DNA from: Candidatus Bathyarchaeota archaeon
Lineage (GTDB): Archaea > Thermoproteota > Bathyarchaeia > Bathyarchaeales > Bathycorpusculaceae
Direction: 5' to 3'
Assembly: GCA_003164295.1 (NCBI GenBank)
Contig: PLTA01000055.1
Span: forward strand, 1-64,000
Length of the DNA: 64,000 bases
Part shown: piece by piece, positions 35,501-44,931 of the stretch
How the letters are laid out: every line of letters starts with the position of its first letter
Position numbering within the stretch: the first letter of the stretch is position 1
Notes under the pieces: generated by a model
What the model was told of the DNA's origin: nothing
The model's database searches: none
Seen by the model: the letters and a program-made list of their open reading frames with translations, nothing else
Translations under genes and position numbers: made by a program

Positions 35501-37045
35501 GTGAACAAACTGGACGGGAAAAAGATGTCAAAGATACTGCATGGTGGACGATTATCCTCTATGCGTGAAGATGTAGCAAAGTTTACGTCTTCGCGTAAAG
35601 ATGATGAACGCTTAGCTAATGTTGTCATTGACATTAACAAAGCCCATGTTATAATGCTCACGGAACAAAAAATTATCCATCGGAAGGATGGCTCAAAAAT
35701 CCTAGAAGCCCTCTCTAAACTATCCAGCTCGAAATTAGATCCTGCTGCCGAAGATGTTCACATGGCAGTAGAAGAAAAAGTTCTCGCAGAAACAGGAGCG
35801 GAAGTAGGCGGAAATCTCCATATTGCAAAAAGCAGAAATGACCAAGTTGCAACCGCCATCCGAATGCAACTCAGAAAAGAACTCATCGACATGATGCTCA
35901 GTGTTCTTGAGATGCAGGAAAGCCTTCTGGAAACAGCCGCCAAACATGTTGGTACCGTGATTTTAGAGTACACTCACCTTCAAGCAGCGCAACCCGTAAC
36001 ATTTGCACATTATTTGCTTTCGCATGTTCAAGCTTTAGATCGTGACCTCGGGCGGTTGAAAGGCGCATACGAACGAGTTGATCAATGTCCATTGGGCGCA
36101 GGCGCGTTGGCAACGACAAGTTTTCCAATAAACCGCAAAAGAACTGCTGAACTCTTAGGCTTCCACTCCGTGTTGGAGAATTCACTTGATGCAGTCGGCA
36201 GCAGAGACTTCATCCTTGAAACCCAATCCGCATTGACTTTGCTTGCGGTGAATTTGAGTCGTTTAGCTGAAGATTTGATAATTTGGAGTTCCCAAGAATT
36301 CGGCACAGTTGAGTTACCTGATGAATTTACTTCAACTAGCAGCATCATGCCGCAAAAGAAAAACCCCGAAGTACTTGAAGTAATTCGGGCACATGCCAGC
36401 TATGCTTTAGGCGATTTTGTTGCTTCAACAGCTGTTGTAAAAAGTCTGCCTTCAACGTATAATCTTGATTTCCAAGAAGTAACTCCCAAGCTTTGGGCTG
36501 TGATAGATAACCTCTCCCAATCTCTTCGCATATTTGCAGCTCTTATTCCTAACTTGAAAGTTTCATCAGACGTTGAAACCAAGGCTGTGGCAGGCTTCGT
36601 CGGCGCAACTGAGCTAGCTAACATGCTTGTACGGAAATACAATGTTGCTTTCCGCACATCTCACAAGATCGTAGGTGCTCTTGTCAAAGCCCTTGTGGAT
36701 TTACATCAAAATTTGCTGGATGCAACCCCTGAAATGCTTGAAAAAGTAGCCTTGCAAGTGGCGGGAGTCAAATTAACGATTAAAAAACAGGACATATCTG
36801 AATGTACTAATCCTCGTAAACTAGTCGAAACCTATAAGGTGCAAGGCGGTCCTTCAGCCGTTGAGGTTGAAAAATCTATCGCAACAGCAAAGAAGAACAT
36901 GTTAGATGCAAAAAACAACATCGCTAAACTTAAAAACAACCTTGCTGTTGCTGAAAAGAAACTTAACTCAACCGTAGGAACCTTCGCTGTTTCAGACAGC
37001 ATTGGAAACACAAAACTTAAAAATTCAAACATGCAGGTAGAATAG
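35501..37045 (+). CDS. argH: Argininosuccinate lyase
   Basis: 514 residues from a GTG 4 bases after the argG stop codon; an ATG eight codons in is also possible. It cleaves argininosuccinate to arginine and fumarate. Family motifs: S-R-N-D-Q-V-A-T, T-H-L-Q-A-A-Q-P, the flexible loop signature S-S-I-M-P-Q-K-K-N-P-E. The last 60 residues form a Lys/Asn/Ala-rich helical extension (K-N-N-I-A-K-L-K-N-N-L-A-V-A-E-K-K) that makes the protein longer than the usual 460-490. Confidence 0.94.
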   Translation: MNKLDGKKMSKILHGGRLSSMREDVAKFTSSRKDDERLANVVIDINKAHVIMLTEQKIIHRKDGSKILEALSKLSSSKLDPAAEDVHMAVEEKVLAETGAEVGGNLHIAKSRNDQVATAIRMQLRKELIDMMLSVLEMQESLLETAAKHVGTVILEYTHLQAAQPVTFAHYLLSHVQALDRDLGRLKGAYERVDQCPLGAGALATTSFPINRKRTAELLGFHSVLENSLDAVGSRDFILETQSALTLLAVNLSRLAEDLIIWSSQEFGTVELPDEFTSTSSIMPQKKNPEVLEVIRAHASYALGDFVASTAVVKSLPSTYNLDFQEVTPKLWAVIDNLSQSLRIFAALIPNLKVSSDVETKAVAGFVGATELANMLVRKYNVAFRTSHKIVGALVKALVDLHQNLLDATPEMLEKVALQVAGVKLTIKKQDISECTNPRKLVETYKVQGGPSAVEVEKSIATAKKNMLDAKNNIAKLKNNLAVAEKKLNSTVGTFAVSDSIGNTKLKNSNMQVE

Positions 37046-37049
37046 GGCT

Positions 37050-38195
37050 TTGGTCCCACAACATAGTACGTCGAGCAAAAATAAAAAAGCGATTCTGCTT
37101 CTGGAAGACGGAACGTCATTTATCGGTAACGGTTTTGGAGCAACAGGAAAAATCAGCGGCGAAGTTGTTTTTTCAACGCAGATGGTTGGTTATCCCGAAG
37201 CGCTTACTGATCCATCGTATAAAGGTCAAATTTTAACGTTAACTTACCCGCTTATAGGCAACTATGGTGTTCCGTCAAACGAATTGAACCTTGGTTTGCC
37301 ACTCTATTTTGAATCCGATCACATACAAGTCCAAGGTTTAGTTATCCATGAGTTATGTCACGAACCTTTTCATTGGGCGTCTACAAGAACTCTTGATAAG
37401 TGGCTGCTTGATGAAGGTGTTCCTGGGATTTATGGAATTGACACTAGACGTTTAACAAAGAAACTTCGAACTCATGGCGTCATGCTTGGGATTTTGCAGG
37501 TGTTTGAAGCAGGTGAAGAACCTGATTTAGATGCTGTTTTAAAGAACGGCAAAAACATCGTTGACCCAAACTTAACGGACTTAGTTAAGGAAGTTTCAGT
37601 TAAAAAAACTATCAAATATAGTGTAGATGGCAAAAAAACCGTGGTTTTGATTGACTGCGGTGTCAAATACAGCATAATCCGTAACCTTCTCAAACGAGGA
37701 ATAAACGTTATCCGAGTGCCTTACGATACATCGGCTAGCGAAGTAATGGCGTTCAACCCAGATGGTGTATTTTTGAGCAATGGTCCAGGTGACCCCAAAA
37801 AATGCACCATAACTATCCAGTGCATAAAAGAATTAATTGAAAAAGTTCCGCTCATGGGGATTTGTCTTGGTGCGCAAATTTTGGCTTTATCTATGGGTGG
37901 CGACACTTACAAATTAAAATTCGGTCATCGAGCCCAAAATCAACCTGCTCTTGACATAAACAATAATCGCTGCTACATTACAACCCAAAATCATGGTTAC
38001 GCAATAGATTTAGAATCATTAAACAAAACGCCTCTTGAACTATGGTTCATAAACCCAAATGACAAAACCACCGAAGGCGTTAAACATAAAAATAAACCCG
38101 TTTTCGCTGTGCAGTGGCACCCTGAAGCCTCCCCGGGACCATATGACACCGAGATGCTTTTTGACAAATTTGCAAAGACGTTGGAGGTTAAGTAA
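37050..38195 (+). CDS. carA: Carbamoyl-phosphate synthase small (glutaminase) subunit
   Basis: 381 residues from a TTG. It supplies ammonia from glutamine to CarB. The N-domain has L-L-E-D-G-T-S-F-I-G and V-V-F-S-T-Q-M-V-G-Y-P-E-A-L-T-D-P-S-Y. The class I amidotransferase domain has L-S-N-G-P-G-D-P, the nucleophile in G-I-C-L-G-A-Q and His/Glu in Q-W-H-P-E-A-S-P-G-P. The stop overlaps the carB start by one base, implying coupled translation. Confidence 0.95.
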   Translation: MVPQHSTSSKNKKAILLLEDGTSFIGNGFGATGKISGEVVFSTQMVGYPEALTDPSYKGQILTLTYPLIGNYGVPSNELNLGLPLYFESDHIQVQGLVIHELCHEPFHWASTRTLDKWLLDEGVPGIYGIDTRRLTKKLRTHGVMLGILQVFEAGEEPDLDAVLKNGKNIVDPNLTDLVKEVSVKKTIKYSVDGKKTVVLIDCGVKYSIIRNLLKRGINVIRVPYDTSASEVMAFNPDGVFLSNGPGDPKKCTITIQCIKELIEKVPLMGICLGAQILALSMGGDTYKLKFGHRAQNQPALDINNNRCYITTQNHGYAIDLESLNKTPLELWFINPNDKTTEGVKHKNKPVFAVQWHPEASPGPYDTEMLFDKFAKTLEVK

Positions 38196-41100
38196 TGCCC
38201 AAGTTTGATTGGATAAAGAAAGTGATGGTTCTTGGAAGCGGCGCCATAAAAATCGGTGAAGCAGCAGAATTTGATTATTCTGGAAGCCAATGTCTTAAAG
38301 CGCTCAAAGAAGAAGGCATTGAAACTGTACTGATTAACCCTAACATAGCAACTATCCAAACTGATCCACGGTTATCAGGAAAAGTGTATCTTCTTCCAGT
38401 CACCGCTGAATACGTTGAAAGAGTTATCGAGAAAGAACGTCCTGATGGAATACTGTTGGGCTTTGGTGGACAAACAGCTCTAAACTGCGGTTTAGAACTT
38501 GAGAAAAAAGGTATCCTACAAAAGTACAATTGCAAAGTCTTAGGTACACCCGTTAAAGCCATAGAAGACACCGGAGATCGAGAACGTTTCCGCCAAGCGA
38601 TGCTCAAAGCAAACGTTCCACCATTACAAAGCAAATCGGCGACAAGCATCTGCCATGCTTTGGAAGTGGCTGAGGAAATCGGTTATCCCGTTATTGTGCG
38701 TGTGGCTTACACTTTAGGCGGAAAAGGTGCAGGTGTAGCCCATAACGTTGCCGAACTAAAAGAGATAGCGACCCGTGGTATTGCTCAAAGTCGCATAGGC
38801 CAAGTTCTCATTGAAGAATATGTTGGGCATTGGAAAGAAGTCGAGTATGAAGTAATGCGTGACTACTCCGATAACTGCTTAACTGTTTGCAACATGGAAA
38901 ACTTTGACCCAATGGGAGTACACACAGGTGACTCAATAGTTGTTGCTCCATCCCAAACAATGACCAATCGTGAATACCACCTCATCAGATCAACTTCCAT
39001 AAACGCTATTCGAGCTCTGGGTATCGTTGGAGAATGCAACATTCAATGGGCACTTAACCCAAAATCTGAAGAGTACCGAGTTATCGAAGTTAACTCACGC
39101 ATGTCCAGAAGCTCTGCTCTAGCGAGCAAAGTAACAGGTTACCCGTTAGCCTATATTGCGACAAAATTAACGCTCGGGTACACCCTGCCCGAGCTGATTA
39201 ACAAGGTAACTGAAGTTACAACCGCCTGCTTTGAACCAGCCTTAGATTATATAACAGTAAAAATTCCGCGTTGGGACTTGCAGAAATTCAAGAATGCAGA
39301 TCGACATGTGGGTCCTCAAATGCGTTCCGTAGGCGAGGTCATGGCGATTGGACGCTGCTTCGAAGAGGCATTGCAAAAAGCCGTTCGAATGTTAGATACA
39401 GGTAAAATTGGGTTAGTCTGCAATCCAGAGGATTCTGAGCCTGAATCTGAAGAAAGATTAAGAGACGAAATGGCCAATCCCACCGACGAACGACTTTACA
39501 AAATTGTTAAAGCATTAAAAATAGGCATACCCATCCCAGAAATCTATCGCTTAAGCGGCGTAGACCCATTTTTCCTTCATAAAATCCAAAACATAATTGA
39601 CATGGAAACAAAACTTCGCACGTTAAACCTTGCAGAAAGCTCCGCAGCAGAAATAATTCGTGAATCTAAACGCATAGGCTTCTCAGATGAACAAATAGCC
39701 CAATGCCAAAGTACTGACGAATTTACAATAAGAGCGTTTAGAAAAAATGCTAATATCATTCCATCTATAAAACAAATTGATACTTTAGCTGCCGAGTATC
39801 CTGCAAAAACAAATTATCTTTACATGACTTATGGCGGAGACGAAGACGACATCGAATTAAGCACTACCCCCAGCAAGGTCATCGTGTTAGGTGCGGGAGT
39901 TTTTAGGATCGGTTCAAGCGTAGAGTTTGACTGGTGCGGGGTCAATACTATCTGGGCGCTAAAGAAAAACGGCATAAAAGAAGCCATCATGGTCAATTAT
40001 AACCCAGAAACCGTTTCAACAGACTACGATGTTTCAGACAAACTGTACTTTGAAGAATTAACTACGGAACGTATTTTGGATATTTACGAAAAAGAAAACC
40101 CGTTGGGCGTTATTACAAGCGTTGGCGGTCAAATCCCAAATAATTTAGCAATGAAACTTTCAAATGCTGGAGTAAAACTTCTTGGCACATCTGCTGAAAA
40201 TGTTGATTTAGCTGAAGACCGCTCTAAATTCAGTGCACTTCTAGATCAACTTGGGATTTCTCAGCCTCCTTGGAGCAAACTGCTCTCAATTGCCGACGCG
40301 AAACGGTTCGCTGAAAAAATTGGTTTCCCAGTTATTGTGCGTCCAAGCTACGTGCTTTCGGGTTCAGCGATGCGTGTAGCTTACAATGAAGAATCACTTG
40401 AGAATTTTCTTAACTTAGCCGCAAAAGTTTCCCGTGATCACCCAGTTGTTATTAGCAAATTCATAAATCGCGCCAAAGAAGTTGAGGTCGATGGCGTTTC
40501 AGACGGCGAAACCGTTTTAATCGGTGCAATAATGGAGCATGTTGAGAACGCTGGTGTCCACAGCGGCGATGCAACAATGACCATCCCGCCTCAAGCATTA
40601 AAACTTGAGGTTCAGAAGAAAATTGAGGATTGTACCCAACGCATTGTTAAAGCCCTAAACATTCATGGACCCTACAACATTCAATATCTTGTTAAAGATG
40701 ATGTGGTAAACGTTATCGAATGTAACTTGAGAGCATCCCGTTCCATGCCCTTTGTCAGCAAAACACGAGGAATAAATCTTATTGAACTAGCCACTTTAGC
40801 TATGTTGGGCAAAAAAATCGATGGAGTTAAGCTTTCACCCATGACTGTTGCTCCTCACGTCGGCGTTAAGGTTCCCCAGTTTAGTTTTATGCGTTTAAGC
40901 GGCGCTGATCCAGTTCTTGGCGTTGAAATGCTTAGCACGGGTGAAGTCGCTTGTTTAGGCGAGAACTTTTCAGACGCATTCTCAAAAGCCCTGCAGTCTG
41001 CAGAATTTAATATTCCCCCAAAAGACGGCGCTGTATTCATAAGTGTAGGTGGCGATGAAGAACGTAAAAAACGTGTGGTGCCAATAGCTAAGGCTTTTGT

Positions 41101-41470
41101 TGACATGGGCGTCAAAATTTATGCGACCGCACACACTGCTAAGGTTCTCAATGAAGCAGGTGTCAACGCAACAGTTCTCTTCAAAATTAAGGAAGCTCAA
41201 GCAAACCCGAACGTTTTGGATTACTTACAAGAACACAAAATAGATTTAGTGATTAACGTTCCCATAGCTAACAGACAGAACAGTTTCTCAGACATCTTAA
41301 CCGACGGCTACATTATCCGACGGCAAGCAGTGGAATTCAACGTACCAGTTATAACAAACTTACAGTTAGCCGCTGCACTAATAGATGTGTTAAAGCAGAA
41401 GGGCAAAAATGGGACCTCAATCAAATCACTCAACGAATACATGGATGCCCTGCCCTGGAAACTTTGGTAA
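38195..41470 (+). CDS. carB: Carbamoyl-phosphate synthase large subunit
   Basis: 1091 residues, uninterrupted. It makes carbamoyl phosphate for arginine and pyrimidines. Two homologous ATP-grasp halves are visible: V-L-G-S-G-A-I-K-I-G-E-A-A-E-F-D-Y-S-G and G-F-G-G-Q-T-A-L-N-C-G in the first, V-L-G-A-G-V-F-R-I-G-S-S-V-E-F-D-W-C and T-S-V-G-G-Q-I-P-N-N in the second, followed by a C-terminal MGS-like allosteric domain (R-V-V-P-I-A-K-A-F-V-D-M-G). It lies last in the operon; array E begins 60 bases beyond the stop. Confidence 0.96.
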   Translation: MPKFDWIKKVMVLGSGAIKIGEAAEFDYSGSQCLKALKEEGIETVLINPNIATIQTDPRLSGKVYLLPVTAEYVERVIEKERPDGILLGFGGQTALNCGLELEKKGILQKYNCKVLGTPVKAIEDTGDRERFRQAMLKANVPPLQSKSATSICHALEVAEEIGYPVIVRVAYTLGGKGAGVAHNVAELKEIATRGIAQSRIGQVLIEEYVGHWKEVEYEVMRDYSDNCLTVCNMENFDPMGVHTGDSIVVAPSQTMTNREYHLIRSTSINAIRALGIVGECNIQWALNPKSEEYRVIEVNSRMSRSSALASKVTGYPLAYIATKLTLGYTLPELINKVTEVTTACFEPALDYITVKIPRWDLQKFKNADRHVGPQMRSVGEVMAIGRCFEEALQKAVRMLDTGKIGLVCNPEDSEPESEERLRDEMANPTDERLYKIVKALKIGIPIPEIYRLSGVDPFFLHKIQNIIDMETKLRTLNLAESSAAEIIRESKRIGFSDEQIAQCQSTDEFTIRAFRKNANIIPSIKQIDTLAAEYPAKTNYLYMTYGGDEDDIELSTTPSKVIVLGAGVFRIGSSVEFDWCGVNTIWALKKNGIKEAIMVNYNPETVSTDYDVSDKLYFEELTTERILDIYEKENPLGVITSVGGQIPNNLAMKLSNAGVKLLGTSAENVDLAEDRSKFSALLDQLGISQPPWSKLLSIADAKRFAEKIGFPVIVRPSYVLSGSAMRVAYNEESLENFLNLAAKVSRDHPVVISKFINRAKEVEVDGVSDGETVLIGAIMEHVENAGVHSGDATMTIPPQALKLEVQKKIEDCTQRIVKALNIHGPYNIQYLVKDDVVNVIECNLRASRSMPFVSKTRGINLIELATLAMLGKKIDGVKLSPMTVAPHVGVKVPQFSFMRLSGADPVLGVEMLSTGEVACLGENFSDAFSKALQSAEFNIPPKDGAVFISVGGDEERKKRVVPIAKAFVDMGVKIYATAHTAKVLNEAGVNATVLFKIKEAQANPNVLDYLQEHKIDLVINVPIANRQNSFSDILTDGYIIRRQAVEFNVPVITNLQLAAALIDVLKQKGKNGTSIKSLNEYMDALPWKLW

Positions 41471-41529
41471 GTGTAGGATGAGTTCTGGGCAGATTTGTTT
41501 TAGGTAAATTTTGTTGTTTGTGTTTCAGT

Positions 41530-41649
41530 TTGATTTTTTGGTTTAAAGCCTGGTTTGTTTGCAGGTTGCGTTTTTTCCCGTTTATTTGCGTTTAGTTGCG
41601 TGTTTACGCGTTTATCTACGTTTATTCCCGTTCCCCTCCGTACCTAAAA
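41530..41649 (+). repeat. 10-bp phased repeat array, locus E
   Basis: Forty-base leader from 41530 (starts TTGATTTTTTG, ends TTTGCAGGTTGC), then eight 10-base units from 41570: GTTTTTTCCC, GTTTATTTGC, GTTTAGTTGC, GTGTTTACGC, GTTTATCTAC, GTTTATTCCC, GTTCCCCTCC, GTACCTAAAA. Core GTTTA. An 8-bp inverted repeat (TTTAAAGC at 41542, GCTTTAAA at 41687) flanks the array. It fills most of the gap between carB and the AlkA-like gene. Confidence 0.85.
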
Positions 41650-41826
41650 GCGCATAAATAAAAAAGACCAGAAAATTAATTCTTTAGCTTTAAAATTTAA
41701 ACTCCCTTTTTAGTTTCTTTATCCATAATCTGATTGACATTTTTTGTTAATCAAAAACAATTAATATCATTTCCCATAATATTTTCTTTAGCATTATTCT
41801 TATCATTCTAAAGGGTTGAAAATTTA

Positions 41827-42735
41827 ATGTACAGTACTTCAGGAACCCTAAAAATTGAGCCACCCTTCAACCTAAAACATTCAGCTATGTTTTTGAAAGC
41901 ATTTAGACCGATGAAAGATGAACAAGAAACAATTGACGGCGCCATTACTAAGGCAATTATGATAAATGGGCAGATCACTCTGTTCACAGTCAAGCAGGAA
42001 AGCCCAAGAAACACCGATCCCATTAGCTACGAGTTATCTTCAAAGGACCCGATAACAAAGACATATTGTGACAGCGCTGCTAATCAAATTTCTTTCTTTT
42101 TATCCCTCACTGAAGACATTAAGCCTTTTTATGAAATCGCAAAGAAAGAAGACCCAAAATTCTACCCGATTATTGAACAATTCTGCGGTTTTCACCACGT
42201 AAAATTTCCTACAACTCTTGAAACAGCAACTTGGGCAATTCTAGTTCAACGTAACCCTTTGTCAGCAGCAAAGAAAATGAAACAACGTCTAATTGAAAAA
42301 TGGGGCGAAAGTATCCAAAATGGCAATGGACATAAGTTTTGGGCTTTTCCAGACTATTCCCGATTAAAAAACGTCAGCGAAAAAGAGCTTTACCCAATTA
42401 TCAGAAATATAAGAAGAACCCAATACCTGGCTTCTTTATCCAAAGATTATGAAAAGATTGACGAAAAATCTTTGCTTGAACTAGATTTTGACCAGGCCAA
42501 AAAAATCCTTATGCAGATCGATGGGATTGGCGAGTGGTCTGCAACTTTTATTTTGTCTCGAGGTCTTGGAAGAATGGAGCGGCTGCCCGAAAACCTAAAA
42601 ATGATAAGTCCAGAAATCCAAAGATTGTATGGATCAGAAATATCACTCGAAAAAATATGTGATATCTACGGAAAATGGATTGGTTATTGGCTGCTTTACG
42701 TTTGGGCTTCACATCTAGCTTCTAAGATCACTTAA
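41827..42735 (+). CDS. AlkA-like HhH-GPD DNA glycosylase family protein
   Basis: 302 residues. An N-terminal AlkA_N-like beta domain is followed by the HhH-GPD core: L-E-T-A-T-W-A-I-L-V-Q-R-N-P, F-P-D-Y-S-R-L and the hairpin I-D-G-I-G-E-W-S-A-T-F-I-L-S-R-G-L-G. In AlkA the hairpin is followed by a catalytic Asp just after a Pro (P-x-x-D). Here the sequence is L-P-E-N-L-K, with Asn in that place, so activity is uncertain. Known members excise alkylated bases. Its stop nearly meets the convergent YdeI-like gene. Confidence 0.8.
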   Translation: MYSTSGTLKIEPPFNLKHSAMFLKAFRPMKDEQETIDGAITKAIMINGQITLFTVKQESPRNTDPISYELSSKDPITKTYCDSAANQISFFLSLTEDIKPFYEIAKKEDPKFYPIIEQFCGFHHVKFPTTLETATWAILVQRNPLSAAKKMKQRLIEKWGESIQNGNGHKFWAFPDYSRLKNVSEKELYPIIRNIRRTQYLASLSKDYEKIDEKSLLELDFDQAKKILMQIDGIGEWSATFILSRGLGRMERLPENLKMISPEIQRLYGSEISLEKICDIYGKWIGYWLLYVWASHLASKIT

Positions 42736-43270
42736 AGCTGATTCTTTAAAAGAGGTGTTTCTTGTTTTTCAAGTTTTTCGATGATTGATTGGATTCTTTT
42801 TCTTTTTTGTTCTTCGTTTCTTGCGGTCTCAATCTGAAAAATAATTATGTAAACATCTGATTTTTTAAGAGTTTTAAAGAAAAGTGTCGCTTTTTTGTGC
42901 TTCTTTAATTCTTCTGTAAAGTCGGTGGGCAACACGGCTATTTTCTGTGGGTTGTATGCTTTTTCCCATCTGCCGTCTCTTTTTGCAGCATCTATTTGAC
43001 TTAAGCCTGACGGCTTCATTCTTCCTTCTTGGATGAGACGTTCCGCGATTTCTGTGTTTATTTTTGACCAAATACTATTTGGTCTTCGTGGAGTAAATCT
43101 TCCAAGCCACGATTTTTCATCAAACTTTCTCGCTTGATCAGTAATCAAGAAAGTGCAACTTCAAGCGCTTCAGAATTCTTTATTGACGCAACACCAGAGC
43201 CCTTCTTGAAGAAACGAACCCATATGCCATCAGATTTTTCATAATTGAACTCAAAAATATCTGCATCCAT
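42732..43270 (-). pseudogene. YdeI/OmpD-associated family protein, broken in the middle
   Basis: The C-terminal part (43148 to 42732, 138 residues) has F-T-P-R-R-P-N-S-I-W-S-K-I-N, R-L-I-Q-E-G-R-M-K-P-S-G and the C-terminal L-P-T-D-F-T-E-E-L, all typical of the YdeI family. Immediately upstream, another phase reads S-D-G-I-W-V-R-F-F-K-K-G-S-G-V-A-S-I, then E-A-L-E-V-A-L before a stop at 43145. This is the family N-terminal half. The expected C-F-G-W-I junction is missing, consistent with a deletion of a few bases. Bacterial members protect against bacteriocins; the archaeal role is unknown. Confidence 0.6.
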
Positions 43271-43424
43271 TTCGTTGCGCTGCTCTTTGATTAACAAGCA
43301 AGGGTCTAAGGCATAATTAAGGGCATTTATCTTTTCATTTAGATAAGTTTTGTAAATTAGTTCTTATTGCACAAAAAATATTAACTTGCGCTGCCTTTTC
43401 GATTGGCATTAAGGGTAAGGCTAA

Positions 43425-44927
43425 TTGTCCAAACCAACTAAAACTCGTAGTGTAGCAGAGATTAACGAGAAAATCCGTAAAGGCGACGTGCAGGTTTTAA
43501 CCGCTGAAGAAATGAAAAAACTAGTTGAAAGCAGCGGCGTTGAAGTTGCCTTTAAAGAAGTTGATGTGGTAACAACTGGCACTTTTGGAGCCATGTGCAG
43601 CTCAGGTGCCATTATTAATCTTGGGCATTCTGACCCGCCAATAAAGATTGATCATGCATGGATGAATGATGTGGAAGTTTGTCACCCCGGCGCAGCAGTT
43701 GACCTTTTTATCGGAGCCACAAACATGTCAGAAAAGCAGCCGTTTGAATATGGCGGCGGACACGTAATCCAAGACCTTGTGGCAGGAAAAGAAGTTGAAC
43801 TTCGAGCCGAAGGTTATGGAACAGACTGTTATCCCAGAACACAAATTAAAACTAACATAACTAAAGACGATTTGAATCAGTTTTACCTCTTGAATTTCCG
43901 CAACTGCTACCAACGTTACAATTGCGCTGTTAACACGAGCGATGAAACAATTTACACTTATATGAGCAAGCTCTTGCCCCGACTAAGAAATGCAACGTTT
44001 TCTGGAGCAGGCGAATTGAACCCGCTGATGAATGATCCAGACTACGAAACAATTGGCATGGGTACCCGTATCTTCCTTGGTGGAGGGCAAGGCTACGTTA
44101 TTGGCGAGGGAACTCAGCATAGTCCAAAAAACTTGAACGGCACCATAATGGTGAAAGGCGATGCGAAGAAAATGTCGCCTGAATTCTTGCAGGGCGGTGC
44201 TTTCACAAAGTACGGCACTTCAATGTATATTGGGTTAGGTATTCCTATTCCAATTCTTAATGAAGGCTTGGCCAAGAAGACGGCCATTCGAGACAGCGAA
44301 ATCATGACTGACGTAGTTGATTACAGTGTGCCCCGAAGAGACCGACCAAAACTTAAACAAGTGAGTTATAAAGAGCTAAAATCTGGCGCCATAACAATTA
44401 ACGATAAGAAAGTTAGAGTAAGCTCGTTATCCAGCATAAAAATAGCAAAAAAGGTTTCATCGACTCTTAAATCTTGGATTGAAGAAGGCTCATTTTTCTT
44501 AACCTCGCCTATCGAGCGATTACCCAATGACACCGTTTTTAAGCCAATGAGGCAAACCGAAGAAATACCCTTTGTAATGAGCGTCATGCATAAAGCAGTT
44601 ACATGCACCGAAAACGAAGACATACAAGCTATCGCACAACGAATCGTCACTAAATCAGTCAACCACATCGTCGTTATTGACGACGCTGGTAAATTGAAGG
44701 GAATAGTTACCTCTTGGGATGTCACCAGAGCTATGGCTGAAGGCAAAAAAGCATTAGCCGACATAGAAACCCATCTTGTTTTCACCGCTAAACCAGATGA
44801 ACCCCTTGAAGTAGCTTCAAAACGTATGGCGCAGCATAATATTTCTGCACTCCCAGTTATTGACATTGAAAAGAAAGTATTGGGAATAGTCACTTCAGAA
44901 GATGTTTCCAAACTTTTAGGACGGTAA
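43425..44927 (+). CDS. Homocysteine biosynthesis protein (DUF39/COG1900) with two CBS domains
   Basis: 500 residues from a TTG. Residues 1-380 form the DUF39 domain (A-M-C-S-S-G-A-I-I-N-L-G-H-S-D-P-P-I-K, G-T-R-I-F-L-G-G-G-Q-G-Y-V-I-G-E-G-T-Q-H). The remainder is a CBS pair (A-I-A-Q-R-I-V-T-K-S-V-N-H-I-V-V-I-D and I-S-A-L-P-V-I-D). This family, exemplified by Methanosarcina MA1821, is required together with an NIL-ferredoxin protein to make homocysteine from aspartate semialdehyde and sulfide. The next two genes complete the known set. Confidence 0.93.
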   Translation: MSKPTKTRSVAEINEKIRKGDVQVLTAEEMKKLVESSGVEVAFKEVDVVTTGTFGAMCSSGAIINLGHSDPPIKIDHAWMNDVEVCHPGAAVDLFIGATNMSEKQPFEYGGGHVIQDLVAGKEVELRAEGYGTDCYPRTQIKTNITKDDLNQFYLLNFRNCYQRYNCAVNTSDETIYTYMSKLLPRLRNATFSGAGELNPLMNDPDYETIGMGTRIFLGGGQGYVIGEGTQHSPKNLNGTIMVKGDAKKMSPEFLQGGAFTKYGTSMYIGLGIPIPILNEGLAKKTAIRDSEIMTDVVDYSVPRRDRPKLKQVSYKELKSGAITINDKKVRVSSLSSIKIAKKVSSTLKSWIEEGSFFLTSPIERLPNDTVFKPMRQTEEIPFVMSVMHKAVTCTENEDIQAIAQRIVTKSVNHIVVIDDAGKLKGIVTSWDVTRAMAEGKKALADIETHLVFTAKPDEPLEVASKRMAQHNISALPVIDIEKKVLGIVTSEDVSKLLGR

Positions 44928-44931
44928 AAAC

